A DNA stretch of 64,000 nt from Struthio camelus (GCF_040807025.1 NC_090947.1:10602001-10666000), one strand, 5' to 3'. Positions 15,201 through 28,300 are shown, counted from the stretch's first letter. The notes: generated by a model from the letters alone, not told the origin. Program-made: numbers and translations.

Positions 15201-18200
15201 GCTTACAGGAGAAATCCATGTCATTCTCTCCCCATGGAAAACCAGAGTTCTTTTTGCTTGATTTTCAGCCATCCTCTGATGGGGAAATACAGCAGATTTA
15301 AATATTTAGACATATAGCGAGGTGGAGGCATCTAATAGACCTCACACTCAACTGGAGATCAAGAAAAGGCCTTAAACAATGGCAGTTCTATTTAATCCTT
15401 CAAAATAGGATAGAAATGGTACTGCTGGGCTGGCCTTTTACACAATGATGAAATTTACACTTCATGGATGAAACATCTTCAAATCATTCCAATAGGCTGG
15501 TAAACACAATTGATAATAAACATCCCCCAAACAAAAAGTGTAGGATAAGATCCTATACCTGCTGAAATTAATGGAAAAAAATTAAAAAATACCTAGGGAG
15601 GGCTTTATACAATTAGTCTGCTTGGAGGTCACCAGTGACATTGGCAGCAGCATCCCTTCATAGATTAAGTACACACGAGGATGCATCTGGCTGTTCTGTT
15701 CATTGACCCCTTGCAAATAGTTTGTGAACTAGTGGTGGTACAAATACCACAGTCGGGAACTCCTGCACCTCCAGTTTTCAACTTTTCTCTGTAAGCAGAC
15801 AGCTAGTTATAGAGAAGTTTTGTTTTGAGATCCATACCTTGACAATAATGCAATGCAAACAGCCTTTAGCCTTTCCAAAGCAAATACTGTTGTCTATAAT
15901 TAAGGATGCCTGACACTTTCCATTCCAGTACCCTTATTTCAGCCACTTACCTCTTTATCACACTTTAATCACTGGGGCTAAATGCTCCCCAGCCTCAGAC
16001 CCAGTCTGGTCTGAGGCTGACATTTTGAGAGAAAAGTTCAGCAAAACTATTATGCCACAAAATGGGGAAAATACATTGTTTTGCCAATGCTATAAAGTGT
16101 TCGCCATCCAGTTTGCTGAGAAGCATTAGAATCTTCAAGTGCTGCATTGATAACCCACTTCAGGTTACTTCTCTGTCTTCTCATCTAGAGCTCAACTCTG
16201 TGACTTCATTTCCCCAATACGATTATCTTTTATAAGTGATTATTCAAAGAACCCACTGCAAAAAATGAGTATAATTTTGGATTGATATAAAGATGTTACA
16301 ACACTTCTTCTTATGAACCAGTGATAAGCAGGACATCAGAATGAATCCTGTACCAGGGACCACTGTTAAGGAAAAGGTAAAGTTGAAAAATAGTCTAAAA
16401 GCAATACAAATTACCATTAGTTCTGGAGGAAATATAAGCTCCTGGGTAGGGTCTAGAGGCTGAAATCCATCTGTTGAAAAGAGTCTGGTGCAAACCTTAA
16501 AAAAGGCAGAAAACAAATAAAGAACAATAATTTTTTCTGCATCCTTAATTCCATACAAAAAGAAACAATTGTAAGGGTCCCACTGAAGTCATTAGAAAAC
16601 TAATAATTCAGCTAGTCTTTGGATTTGGTGCTAAACTACCATGCATCACTTGGAGCTGCTGAAGTGAGGGAAGCGCTCATCACAGTTTCTCAAAGCTCAC
16701 TGCTAATAGAAGTGAGAGTGTACAGGCAAGAGTGTACAGGCAAGTAACTGAAAGACTAACTACAAGCTTCCTATAGTCCCGCTATAAAGTAGTAGCCCAC
16801 TTCATTCCAACCTACTGTACTCAAAAGGCAGAGAAGTAGATTAAGATATCATTGAATGAAAACTGAGAACAAAGTCAAATGTTCACATGGATAACATAAA
16901 AAAAAAAGATCATGATTGATTTTAGGAGTATTTCATTCTTTGGACTCAAGCCAGCAGCGAGCTTCCTAAGAAATCATCATCGATTACATTCAGATCATCA
17001 CTGATCATTGATTTTAGATAGCTCCACATATGTCCTGATTTCTCAGTAATGCACTGATCATAATCTAAGAATATTAATATTCCTGAATTTGAAGAATTGC
17101 TCGAGACTTAGGTCTGCACATCCAAACTACCTTCTACCAACTATCGTCTACATGATCTCTTCCTCGTACAAATATATACAAACAATCCTTAGATTTTAGG
17201 AATATCTTCAAGTTCCTTACAAAAAATACAACAATGTCTGATTAAAAAAAAAAAAAAAAAAGGGTAAAATTATGGAATAAGGTGAACCAGGTGAAGGATA
17301 AAAATGGCAGCATATACTGCATTTATTTTAATCACAAGAAATAAACAATGCAATATTCTTTCTGTTGTGCAAGTTTTATTTCTAAATAGGAGAGTGAATA
17401 TACTTAAAATCTCACCTTCTCTCCGTTGTCAAATAAATCATCTTTTTGATCCAAGCAACACTTTCCATTTGCTTTACTTTGACAGCAAATTGATTCCTAA
17501 AATAGGCATATTCCATTAGCAAAATACTTCCCAGAACAGCAGTAAGTTAAAGTCCACTTAAGCCAGTAACAGTCTGTCTGTATATTTCAATGAAGTTCTG
17601 GATGAATCTTAATAATAAGCTAAGTTGGAAGGATTTGTGTGTTAAAGGAGTGATATTCAAAAAATATCTTAAAATCTTATCATGTTAAAGTCCTTAATGC
17701 AAAATGCTGCATACAATGTGTACTATATGAAAGGCAGTTGACCTTGAGGGAGTACACACAGGACAGTCTGAATTGTTTGTTTTACTCACAATTCACTCTA
17801 CCATTTCTTCCACTGCAGGTCTGATACATAGTGTTACATAATAAAGAACATAAATCCAAATTCTGCTTTTATTTATGCCAGTACTGACCCACAATAAAGC
17901 ATATGAAATTATTCCAGGTTACTCTTTGTAATCCAATTTCATTCGCATCAATCACAGTTTTTCCTACATGGTAGGCCATTAAACACCTTTTTTGAGTTAC
18001 AGGGACAGAAAACTTACATCTCTTAACAGAGGGAAGATAAGACCTTAATATAAAATGATGATGGTCTGGAGATATATGGATACTGCATTTTACAGTAAGC
18101 CATTGCTCTTCATGCACCTGTTTCCACAGGAAAAACATTAGCTCATAAATATATGATGAGTACTTATAGGCATGATCAAGTATTCCTATCATTACTACTC

Positions 18201-21200
18201 CTTACCTCACAAAAGGTTTTACAGGCATCTAGGATTGGTCTATACCCAGTACATCGGCACAAGTTCCCTGAAAAAAGGAGCAAGAAAAAGCTTTGTTCTT
18301 GTACTTTGTCCAAAGTACGTGGATTTTAAATATCATGTCCTTCCAGAAAGCTTCTCTTTTTGAAGCTTAAGGAGAAGTGTTAGCTCTCTGAAAGACAGTA
18401 AAGATCAGAGTGTCACAAGACTTAACATCCAGCAAGTCCCGAGGAAAAAAAAAAATTGTTTCAAAGAGGGTGCTGAAATACTTGAGAGCTGGATTAGAGG
18501 GAATACTGACTATCGACCAGCATATAGGAGATACAACATTGCAGAAGATTCCTCACCCACTCAAAACGTTTTTCTCCTTCCATTTTATTTTTAACAGTAT
18601 GGGAGGATAGCATTATACCGCCACCTAGTTCATCTCACAGGAACAGGAAATGTCTTTGGCTCCTCTGTGATTCAAGTATACAACAAATGACAGAAGCTAT
18701 TTTTCCTGCAATAAACATTCACATTTGCCCTTAGTGAAGAGGGTCTACACGACTCTCTCCCTTATTTGACTGTTTTATTCCTATCACAAAAGGGCTCTCC
18801 TATGAGGCTTATGACATTCCCTACTCCAGATGTGATGGGATTTCAGACCGAGATATTCAGATGCAGCTACTTCTCCAATATGCCACAATTTTTTGCACAT
18901 CTGACATTTCAAAAGATGTATATGGGGATGTATTGAACATGTGTCCCTGCAACAGTTCACAGTTCCCTGCTTCATTTTCCAAGAGTGATAGGGAATACAA
19001 GGTTTGTATCCAGTACCAAAACCAGCTCTGTGGGGAAGCACAATTTAAATGTATGCATATATGTATTCAACCAGACTGGCAGGCACATAGACAGAGTATC
19101 AGAAGGAAGAAATGGCTTAAGGACATACCTACAAATTAAAAGTGGCAATATTTACCAGCCAGGGCTGCAGTTATCTGCTCCAAAGTGGGTTCTGGGTGGT
19201 TCCTTAGCAAAGTGTATATGGACATCACCATTCCAGGGGTGCAGAAACCACATTGGGAGCCATGGCACTTGGCAAGCCTCTCCTGAAATTAACCACCACA
19301 AATAGCCCTCATTCCAGTGTACCTCACAGTCCTAAGAAACCCACTCAGATATGGGAAAAGTAATACTAAGTGCTGTCTTCATAGCAATTCAGACTTTTAA
19401 AGTAAGCCAATCTCAGATACAAATAATTATTTTGGGTGTAATGCCAAAGCACATCTTATTAGGGAAGCTAATTACCCTTCGGGGGACTTTCATGTTTTTT
19501 TGCATCTATACTAAAATGTCAGCTAAGGGTCACTGTCCAGACACATCATTTCTCCAAATGGAGCACTACACTCCCAACAGTTCTTATACATGAATTATTT
19601 GATCAGGCTGTCAATACTAAAGCAAGACATATAATGAGCCATGTTTCATCCATCCTGATCAACTATATCTTTATCTTTTGTTATTCGGGGATCATAATCA
19701 GCATATGAAATCCCAGTGCCCTTAAAGCACTGCCGCTCAATGCAGTCCACATGGAGGAAGAAATCAGTAATGCTATTACATAACGACACTGTGTTCTCAC
19801 CTGAACTGGATGAAGCCTGGTTTTTGTACTTCCAACACCTTCCACTGTGGTGACTGCTGCACCATACAAGGAGCAAATGGGAAGCAGACAGGCATTTGCT
19901 GAATAATGTCTTTGGAATATAAAGGACAATCAGGGAGCTTAAAGAGAGTGGAATATTATTCTGTGGTAAATCAAGACATAGTTTTCACTTACAAAGCAGT
20001 CATTACTATAATTTGGAATAAGACCACAATAAGCTTTATTGAGGGATTGCATGCTAGCAATGTGCCTTGTCCCCAGTATAAGAACTGCATCTATGAGGAA
20101 ATAATATTGACAGTTCTGGAGAGTTTATATCTTCCTTAATACTTTTGTCTCTTCCAATTGCCCTCTAATCTCTTTTGCCCATGAGCAACCTTTGTGAGTG
20201 TGCTTTGGAGGAGGAAGAAGGGGACGAGAGGGTTGGTGTAGTCCTTTGCAGGAAGTAAAGGAGAATTAGTGCTGATAATTTGGAATCTGAATCTCTGATC
20301 CAAAGGAAATTCTCACGTAAAAAAAAAAAAATAAATAAATAGGGACAACATATCAAAATGAAAATTTTGAAAAGCTTTTCATCATTAACAATAAAATGTT
20401 TTGATTTACTGTGATTGAAATGTTTCTTTTCAACAGTGTCATGCTGATTCAACTTTTATAATAACTCTAAATATTTGTATTTGCTTTGCATTCCAATGTA
20501 ATGCAATTGTCAGAAGAACACTTTGACTTTTTCCCCACCTAAAAAAGGACTCAACTGACAATGACATGTTCTGATTGAACAGTTTGATGAACTTTTTTTT
20601 TTGGATGGAAATTCAAAAGCGAAAAAATTACAAGTTTTTCACAGAGCACCACATTAGCCAACACTGACCTCAAGAGATGGAGGGCTGTTGAAATTCTGCT
20701 ACATAAACAGTAACTGACACATTGCAGTAAGAAAGTATCAGCTCTTGATAAAGTGTTGCTGTCCTGTGAAAACTCACAGCAAGAAGCTAAAGATCTACAG
20801 CAGAGAGACTGAAAGACTGTTGCGAGGAGCAGAGATCAGCTCCAGAACCAAGTCTCCGGGCTGACAGAAACAAATTTCCTAGGAACCAGAGAGGATGATG
20901 CAGATTTGCTGCAACCCAGAAAGCCACTGAGGTGGCTGAAACCAAGCCTGCAAGATCAGAGGGAGGGGGAGAGAATTGTTTATTACCCATTTTACTTCTA
21001 TTTTGTCTTAAATAACCTCTTGGGCATTTCCTCAACTTAAAAATAAATGATTATACTTTTTAGCTTGATGAAACTCATTTTGTGAGTTTCAAAGTCCTTC
21101 TGGGTTCTTTTGGGGGTGTTCAGAATTAAATTAAAAGGTCTAAGTTGATCCAGCTGAAACCTCTGGCTGCCCCATGTTCCTGTCAGTCACATGCGAGAAC

Positions 21201-24200
21201 TGCAGGTATGAGCTAATTTCCACTGGGCAATATGAAGTGTGTCAAATGAATACCTCTTGAAGAGAAAGGCCCTCACAGGAGTGGTTAGTATATATGAGAA
21301 AATTACAAATTTGAGTATGACATTTCAGCAAATTCATAACATGGCTGAACGAACAGTATTTTACATAGTGTTCTCTTTTGGTTTAAAGTGACCCTACCTT
21401 TGCATTCTTTTACTATTAAGTACACATTTTACAGTTTTGTTTTTACACTTTTTATCTGGGAATGGTATCTACGGTCATAAAATTCAGTGTAGAGTTTTCC
21501 AAATTTTCTGTTAAGGATACTGTATCTTCTTGGAAGCTGCTTCATAAGTTGATATCATCACCGTGCAAGCACCACAGCCACCTCCTCCACAGCCATATTT
21601 AGTTCCTGTAAGATGGACTGAAAGTGCTGCCGTTAAGGGGAAAAATAAAAAAAAAAAAAAAAAAGGCTTCAGTTTTGGCCTTCATTCCGTCAAAGCTCGA
21701 GGACCACTTTTTTCCTGAATTTTTTGAACATATAATTGGTTAGGTGCAATAACATATATATCAGACTCCTTTCTATGTCAAATTAAAAATTTTCAGTTAA
21801 AAGAATATCGAAGCTAAGGAATGATGTGACCAAAATCCTGTTCTCATCAAGGAAATAGAAAAAACTTGATTCTGACTTCCTCTGAGGAAGAGGAGTAAGT
21901 TGAGACAGAAACAGGCAGTGAAAAATAATTTTCAAAGTGAAAATATGAAAGGTAGAAACACGTAATGGGCAAAATAGTTACATATTTGAACTTCCAGTGG
22001 GACGCTAAAGCCAATATCCCAGTTTTTCCCATAAGTGACGTTGGAAAATTAAGGCTCATCTATGGTCAGGACATTAACCTTGCATCTCAGCTGAAAGATC
22101 ACTCTTCTAGGAGCACAGCACTTGCTTCCATGAATCTGCAGCATTGGTCAATCTGAGGTTAGTTTACCGACCTAGTTTAACTAGGTTAGTTTTCTGATGG
22201 TCTGAGTGGAATTAGTACACAGAAAGGTCTGAGGAACTCCAAGACTGGCACAAGGTAAGGAAAGAGAGTCCTCCGCCAGGAGCAGGGAATGATGGAAGGA
22301 ATGATGGTCTCTTTTCACACGACATCATCAAAAGAAAAGTGTTTGTCACTTTTGGGGTTAAAATTCTTCACTTTCAGAAAGGCTTTGAGAAGGAGTGTGT
22401 TGCCTTTGGGTCTTATCTCTACTACTTTTTCTGATTATAGAGCACTTCCACAGACACTCTACTCTGTCAGATAAAACAAATACATTTTAAGATGTAGTTT
22501 CTTTCCTTCTATTTATTTGCTGTTTCACAGTTGCCCTTCCAGTTATTAATACTAGCCTAATGCACCAATTCCTATAGCATTTACCCTCCCCAAGAAGATG
22601 CTTAGGTAAGTATTATATTGCACCTTGCGGTTATAAAATACAGTACTGGAAGATGTTCAAGCTCCTCAGGGTCACTCAGGCAAACATTTCACACCACAAA
22701 GAGTTTGGCAACATCAGCATAAGATACTCCTGTCCTGTCTTTGTTCCCTGCCACTCATTTTTGTCTCTTTTCCGGAGTCAGCTATCCCCCTAGCTATGTT
22801 AGCTTAACTATATTTGGAGGCTTATTAAGAGGAGGATCAGTTCCTCAGTCTGGCTAACAGAGTGGTTTCAGAAAGAGCTCTGCAGAAACCTCTGAGGCGA
22901 TGGCACACCATCATACAGACACAACCAGCAGAGGGCAGGAATACTTTAAGCTGTCATTTAAACTGCACGGTACAACCGCTAACTAGGCTCCTGAAAGACA
23001 AGTTAATGTTACATTCATTTTAAAAGCATAATGATACATAACTTATAATGATACAAAAAGATTAAATGATTTTTCAAGGTGCCAGCAAGTCAAAGAAAGA
23101 AGTGGATCAGAGGAAGTGGTGTAAAATTTGGATCAACCCAGAAAGCCACTGAGTCATAGACTGAAACCAAGCTAGGAGGAAACAAACCTACCTGCAAAGA
23201 CACAACAGGCAGGGTGAGAGCTGTAGTTCTCACAATTTCTGTTCTGTCTCACCTAATTAATTTTTAATTTTCCTCTAATTTAAAAACTTATTTTTTCATA
23301 TTTATTTACTATTAAAAGCTGGTTTCTGAGTTTGTAAACCTGTTTGGAGTGCTTATCACAAGAAAAAGGCAGATTACCTCAAAACTCCAGCAGACTCTGG
23401 GTCTCATGCCAAGGTATCTCCCCTTTCCTGTGAAAGGCTGTGTGAGAGACTTTCACAAAACTCGGAGACTCCTACTCTTATCAAATTTTATTCATACTGG
23501 CCAAAACATTCTTAAGGTTCTTTTGTAGGGGAGGAACAGATACACAGACACGCACATACAGATAGCGCCTGATCACTCTTGTTTGTTTAGGAAACTAGGC
23601 TAAAAATTCAGTAGCTCACTGAAGAGATTTCACTTAGGAAGGATACCTAATCTAATACAGTTGTTTTATCTTCTTAAGGAAGTCACAACTTCTTTAACTA
23701 GGTAAATTACTTTTTAGTTATCTTTTAAGAGATCTTTGCTTGAATGAAGCTTTCATGTGAGTGACATAAAGGAACAAACAAGGAAAGGATACGTCTCTTC
23801 CGCAGATAAGACAACAGCATTTGTTCAGGATCAGCATTTTTCTCTATTATCTGCAGTAAGAAAGGAAACTCAAGCTTTAACCAAGACAGCAAGACTTTTC
23901 ATTCAGGGCACAGACTACCCTACAGATTACCATAAACTCAGAAGAAAATCCTCCTCCTCCTCCTCCCCCTTCCATCCCCACCCCGGTTCCCTCTCATAGA
24001 ACTACTCTAAGTGCCAAAGACCAGAGAGTTTGGCCTCCTTCTAGAAATTCCTTCCTCAATAGATATGCTTCCAGAAAGAAAGTGCCAAGACAGCTTGCAA
24101 CTACTAACATGACTTTTCACCGAGTAGTTGTTTTTGAAGGAATTTATCTTGAACTACACTAGAAAAAAAAATACAACAAGACTTCACTGCAATAAAGAGC

Positions 24201-25046
24201 ATAAAGAATTAATGATTTGCAGACTTTAGAGACACTTTGACCTACTGGGATGAACATTACAGGAAGGCTGTAAAGGACAGCAGCAGGGATCACTTTTCTT
24301 CTGGATTTATATTAACTTTCACTTGCCTTAATAGACAGACTATACTAACAGAGCAAGAAACGCCTACATTCTTGTTTGATTAGATGATTTCATATTCTGT
24401 TGTTCAAAATCAGCTAATCCTTCCAGTTGCATTGAATTCATAATAAACAGTTTAATTCCTCTCTTGCAGTATCATCTTTATGTTGGCCAGTAGCCCAGAG
24501 TTCAGCACTCGAGCCTTACTGACTTTAAGATGTGCCTCTGAAAATCTCTTCTCTGATACCATCAAAGATGAGAAACCAGACATCTGAGAATGAGAAACTA
24601 GTTTGCTCATCAGCTAAATGTGATACCCAGTTGAAAGCCCGTTCTAAACTTTCACTTTGACGTGCTTTTTCCCCAAGCCCAGAAGAGCTAGCTAAAAAGG
24701 GATGTTGTAAGCACCTTCATCCTCCCTCTGCTACTTTCACTTTTCAAAATGTACTTAAAGTGGGTGGGCAAGAATTAGCAAACTAAGGTAACACTACAAG
24801 ACTGATTCTGCTGCTTACTTAGAAGGAAGCAGAAAAGGAAGGAATGCTCATGGACTCTTCATGTGAGAATTTGAATATACTCCCATGTCTGAGGAAACCA
24901 TATGCTATCTGTGCCCACACACTCCTTGGGACTACTTCTGGAACAGCAGCTCCCCTTTCTCCACACATCTTCCCTAGGACACTTACCTTCCTTCCATTCA
25001 CATAGAAAACCAGCTCCTCAGCCCCCGCTGCCCCCTGAAGAGACAT
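974..25046 (-). CDS. AOX1: Aldehyde oxidase (AOX family), 5' half, 19 coding exons, partial at left edge
   Basis: Cytosolic molybdo-flavoenzyme that oxidises aldehydes and N-heterocycles with O2 as acceptor. Coding exons (minus strand, in order): 25046-24987, 23850-23793, 21617-21521, 19909-19801, 19282-19156, 18267-18206, 17496-17416, 16495-16415, 15275-15131, 14959-14867, 13093-12942, 12688-12595, 10064-9955, 9089-8905, 6348-6186, 5317-5225, 3261-3092, 1736-1610, 1096-974. All joins keep phase and the sum is 710 codons with no stop, against about 1,340 in the family, so the remaining exons lie left of the window. The family call rests on the two 2Fe-2S motifs, the FAD-domain motifs and the start of the molybdopterin domain in the usual order, with an AOX-type rather than xanthine dehydrogenase-type sequence. 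Sauropsids can carry more than one AOX paralogue; which one this is cannot be settled here, so the symbol is provisional. Confidence 0.93.
2925..2961. repeat. 22-bp tandem duplication
   Basis: The 15-mer ccatactagagtgac occurs at 2925 and again at 2947, giving two copies of a 22-bp unit inside AOX intron 17. Confidence 0.7.
3262..5224 (-). other. GC-AG intron 16 of AOX
   Basis: The only donor that keeps the frame after exon 16 is CAG|gcaagt, at 5224-5219, with a normal ttacag acceptor before exon 17. Both sides are phase 0, matching the usual AOX exon boundary. An alternative in-frame GT donor is not visible nearby. The gcaagt hexamer is the strong consensus of the rare GC-AG class of U2 introns. 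Confidence 0.75.
5225..16495 (-). CDS. AOX1: AOX exons 8-16: FAD-binding domain and linker to the Mo domain
   Basis: Exon 8 encodes the segment with [14 protein letters not shown] that opens the flavin domain. Exon 9 (residues 226-274) ends in the flavin-binding VVGNTNVG. Exon 11 starts [11 protein letters not shown] and ends EQIRNVA. Exon 12 opens with SLGGNIVS, the second flavin-contact motif, followed by [11 protein letters not shown]. Exon 13 encodes [10 protein letters not shown] and [14 protein letters not shown]; exon 14 begins [17 protein letters not shown] and includes [13 protein letters not shown]. Exon 15 has [13 protein letters not shown] and exon 16 the DPCHYPDIP linker. Splice phases alternate as expected and every frame is open. 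Exon 16 is followed by a GC rather than GT donor. Confidence 0.92.
6349..8904 (-). other. AOX intron 14, no exon recognised
   Basis: This 2.5-kb intron, like the other AOX introns of 1 kb or more, shows no reading frame with an AOX match and no recognisable RNA gene. The part from about 6,890 to 7,400 is less AT-rich and may be an old interspersed repeat, but I cannot assign it to a family. Confidence 0.5.
15990..16019. repeat. Perfect 12-bp inverted repeat, 6-nt loop
   Basis: cagcctcagacc at 15990-16001 is the exact reverse complement of ggtctgaggctg at 16008-16019, with cagtct between. It lies in AOX intron 8. No poly-U tract or other terminator or RNA-gene sign follows. Confidence 0.75.
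17416..25046 (-). CDS. AOX1: AOX exons 1-7: N-terminal 2Fe-2S domains
   Basis: Exon 1 (25046-24987) starts at an ATG giving [20 protein letters not shown], the usual short AOX first exon. Exon 2 (58 nt) is small and easily missed; it encodes [19 protein letters not shown]. Exon 3 holds the plant-ferredoxin-type cluster motif CGGGGCGAC (Cys49, Cys54, Cys57), completed by Cys79 in exon 4. Exon 5 has QCGFCTPGM (Cys119, Cys122) and exon 6 has LCRCTGYRP (Cys154, Cys156), the second cluster. Exon 7 (81 nt) encodes a Cys-rich linker with [12 protein letters not shown], typical of AOX between the Fe-S and FAD domains. All eight cluster cysteines are present. Donors of exons 2 and 3 are both the weak gtatcc; the others are near consensus. 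Confidence 0.92.
20780..21060 (+). repeat. Dispersed repeat, copy 1
   Basis: A segment in AOX intron 3 contains aacccagaaagccactgag (from 20,913), then a ctgaaaccaag block, and about 110 bp further on an aaaaataaatgattatac stretch that looks like a polyadenylation region. The same order of blocks recurs, more diverged, at about 23,080-23,360. The layout suggests two copies of an interspersed element, possibly the 3' end or LTR of a retroelement. The family is not recognised and the boundaries are approximate. Confidence 0.5.
22925..22938 (+). promoter_or_regulatory. Possible CTCF site
   Basis: ccagcagagggcag matches the CTCF core consensus CCASYAGRKGGCRS at every position. It lies in AOX intron 2. 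Occupancy cannot be judged from sequence. Confidence 0.3.
23080..23360 (+). repeat. Dispersed repeat, copy 2 (diverged)
   Basis: It shares the exact 19-mer aacccagaaagccactgag (from 23,135) and the following actgaaaccaag with the copy at 20.8 kb, in the same orientation. The similarity extends about 40 bp upstream (gatcagaggaagtgg against aaccagagaggatga) and loosely about 200 bp downstream. Boundaries are approximate. Confidence 0.45.
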
Positions 25047-25300
25047 TGGGAGCTGCAGCTGACCCAGTCCCAGGCCCGGAACCGACACGGACAGGAAATG
25101 CCAAGCCACTGAGCAGCTGGCGCTGCGCACAGTGAGGCCCTGGGGCCGGGGCGGCTCAGCCACAACGCAGCAGGGAGAAGAGTGGCTGGAGAGCACAGAG
25201 GGCGCTGCACACACCCACAGCGGGCACTGCTGCCTCCCTTGGTTAACTCCTCCATTACTGCACGCGTTTGCAGTTCCTCGGGCACCTACCATGAAGCGAC
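25047..25300 (-). promoter_or_regulatory. 5' UTR and promoter-proximal region of AOX
   Basis: Upstream of the AOX start codon the base composition rises sharply in G+C for about 250 bp compared with the flanks, as expected near a transcription start. No TATA box at a convincing distance was identified. Open frames across it are by-products of the composition. Confidence 0.45.
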
Positions 25301-28300
25301 ATTTTCAGAAGCAGAAATGCAGTGCAGGGAGCTGACACTGGTCCACAACATTCAGGACAGGAAGTTCTCTGGATTTTCCTCATGAGTACCTGCAATCTTT
25401 GTTTTAAATCAACTTCTGCAGTGATTTCAGGAAAAATTCAAATGCAGACTCAGGAATACTTTATCCTTATTAATTCAAACGTGCTGGTGTTATTTATAAA
25501 AAGAGTTCTTAACTGGGAGAGATGAAAGAGGCCATAAGATAATCAGATTTCAACTGGATGATGTTTTGTTTTATTAAGAATGTAGGTAATGTGTCAGAAA
25601 GGACCTAAATTTTGAATTTAAGGAGTCCACTTGAAGAGTATATCCATTAGGCAGTAGCAAGACTCTGCTCTTGTGAACTAAAGGGAGAATGGCTGAAACA
25701 GCAGCCCAATTAGTTTTATCTGAACTGTTCAGGGTCCTTCAGCATTGCAATATATATGCATACTGCTTTGAGTTGAGGACAGATAATTAGATATTGTTCA
25801 GAGAGAGATGAGTCTTGTATATTTATCTTTATTAAACAGAATCTTTTCTACTTCAATAGGGCAAAATTCCTCTAGAAAATCCAGCTACTTCAGACTGATG
25901 CCAGAGAGAGAGCAGAGTAATTTTGAGAAAGGAAAGGGTCCTCATTCCTCTGTGACAAAAAAACTATCTATCACTAGTAGTTATGTGGACATCTTTTATA
26001 GAACACTTTAAAATTATGTTTCATTGTAGTAAAATGATGTTTAGTACTATTTTGGCTCAGTTCTGCATTTCAGTTTCTGCAGAATAGATGGGAACAGGTG
26101 AACTTTTTACTGCATTTCTCCTTTAGAAGAGAGAAAGGAAGCATCAGTCATGAAATCTATGTTCAGAGGACATAATGGGCTTGAATATCTCCTCCTGTAT
26201 TTTCATATTAATGTATTCTAAACTGGATGCTTTAGAGCACCTTGTATGTGGCAAACACTGAATCTTTACAACCATTCCTATGGTGATCTTATTTTCTTTT
26301 ATGCGTAGTTTTTACTGATCCTCTGGACATTCTGATTCATGAAGTATAGTTTTCACCTATTAACATTACAACAATTTTGAAAATTACCTTTTGAATCTCA
26401 TACAAAATAAAGAATTTGATGAAGTCTTGGTATTAAATGCAATACAAAATGTATTAGCCTATATACACAACAAAAGACTGTTAAATAATTTAACCTCTTT
26501 GTAATCAGACCACCTCAAACACTTGTAAATGTATATACTACGCCTTAACAGTTTGTATTTATTATTGTACTGTAATCGTGCAGTTTTGTTATATTTATTT
26601 ATTTGAATTGTTAACTTGTTGGATTTGCTAGATTCATCCTCCTAAACAGTCCCAAAGAAATTAAAGCTCACATAAAGGAAATTGTGTTTGCACAAACCAG
26701 TTAATTATTTTTACCAAACAATTACTTTAGCCCTAACAAAAGGCAGACTCCCTCAAATTCAGAATCCCAGACAACCAGAAATAAGGTGGAGAGCGAACAT
26801 CATGTCATAGTGAGGAACAGATCAAAAAACCCTTCTAGAAGGCCATTCATGTTAATGAATGTACACATTCATTAATCAATATACACAGCATATATAACCA
26901 CACAATAAACTTAGAGTATTATTTTATATTGATTAGCCTAACACAGCTAGCATTGATGCCACAGTAACATCAAATTATTATTTTACTTAACCTCACATTG
27001 ATATTCTAAATCAAAATAACTAGGGTCTCATGGAATTTTTTTTAAGTATCAATTTTGTTTTTCCTTTTTTCTTTTAGTCAAAGTACACTTCAGTCCTAAC
27101 CAGCTGGCACACCGTAATGTAGAGGTCAAAATAACGTTTCAATCCTAGTAAGTGGTATTTAACAACATTTACCACCTTGCTTCACAGTTAGCAAAATGAA
27201 GTGTTACCTATGCCAAAAGTAAATCATTCATTTCCTCCATATCCACCAAAGCAATTTTAATTTACCAGGCCTCAGTCTTACAAGTGCTAATTTTTTTCTT
27301 ACTAAAATCATTTATAGACATTATGTGACCAGAACGTATAAGAACATACATGCTTATTCCTTTGAAGGTACGGAAGTATTTTATACAATTTATGCAAAAG
27401 AATATGCATTTTAGTTGCGGCATAATATTACAATTGCAATATTTCTCTTTACAGAGTTTTTGAATTAATATTTAAGCCCACTTACTGAATACATACCTGT
27501 TTTTTATTAACACATATTCATATCATCTTTTTACTGCACTGTATTTCCCTCAGAGAAAGAAAATAGAACAAATATTTTTATGTAAGTATGTATTTTCAGT
27601 TACTTCATAAGCACTGGGGAAACTCTATGTAAACTCTTCAGTTCTACTGTATAACCCCAAAACGTTACAAGTCAATTTTCCTTAACATTTAAAACTAATC
27701 ACACAATGTACTTACTTGGTCTTTTAAAGGTATATTCAAATTTTAAGATACACCTCATACTTTTTTAAAGGACACGTGCATTCCTACAAAGCAAAGTTGC
27801 AGCTGAGTGTTTTGGGGTTTTCTGCCTAAATAGTGGATTTAAATACCAAGAAAGCCAATTAATCTATGTCAAAGTATGAATGAATAATAACAGCTGCATT
27901 CCCAATATTAACTTTGAGAAACATTAGCAACGTGAACCGTTGTCACTTTCTAACAATAAAATCGCCAAAGGAAATTTTGAATTCTGATAAAATCATACAA
28001 AGTGATCATAAGTCAAATGAAAATTTTGCAAAATCTGCACTCACAAAACAATTTTCAGTAACGTCAAGGTATTTGCATTTGTAAAGGCTACTTGTGAAAA
28101 TAAGGGTCTATAGAATCATCCCATAAATATTTTCCTCTTCCTGTTCCTACCAACTTTTAAACAAACAACATCTTTAGTAGTGGTAAGCGAAAATATTAAA
28201 TACAAAAAAATTAGACTGAATAAACCTAAGAAAAAAAAAACTTTGAAGATATAAAAAAGGAAGTCCAATAAACCTAATCCTCAGCAAAAAAAATAATAAT

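Noticed and set aside
24819..25292. 157-codon minus-strand frame over the AOX start
   Set aside because: Only the part from the ATG at 25046 to 24987 is AOX exon 1. The upstream extension has no family match and the frame runs on into the intron.
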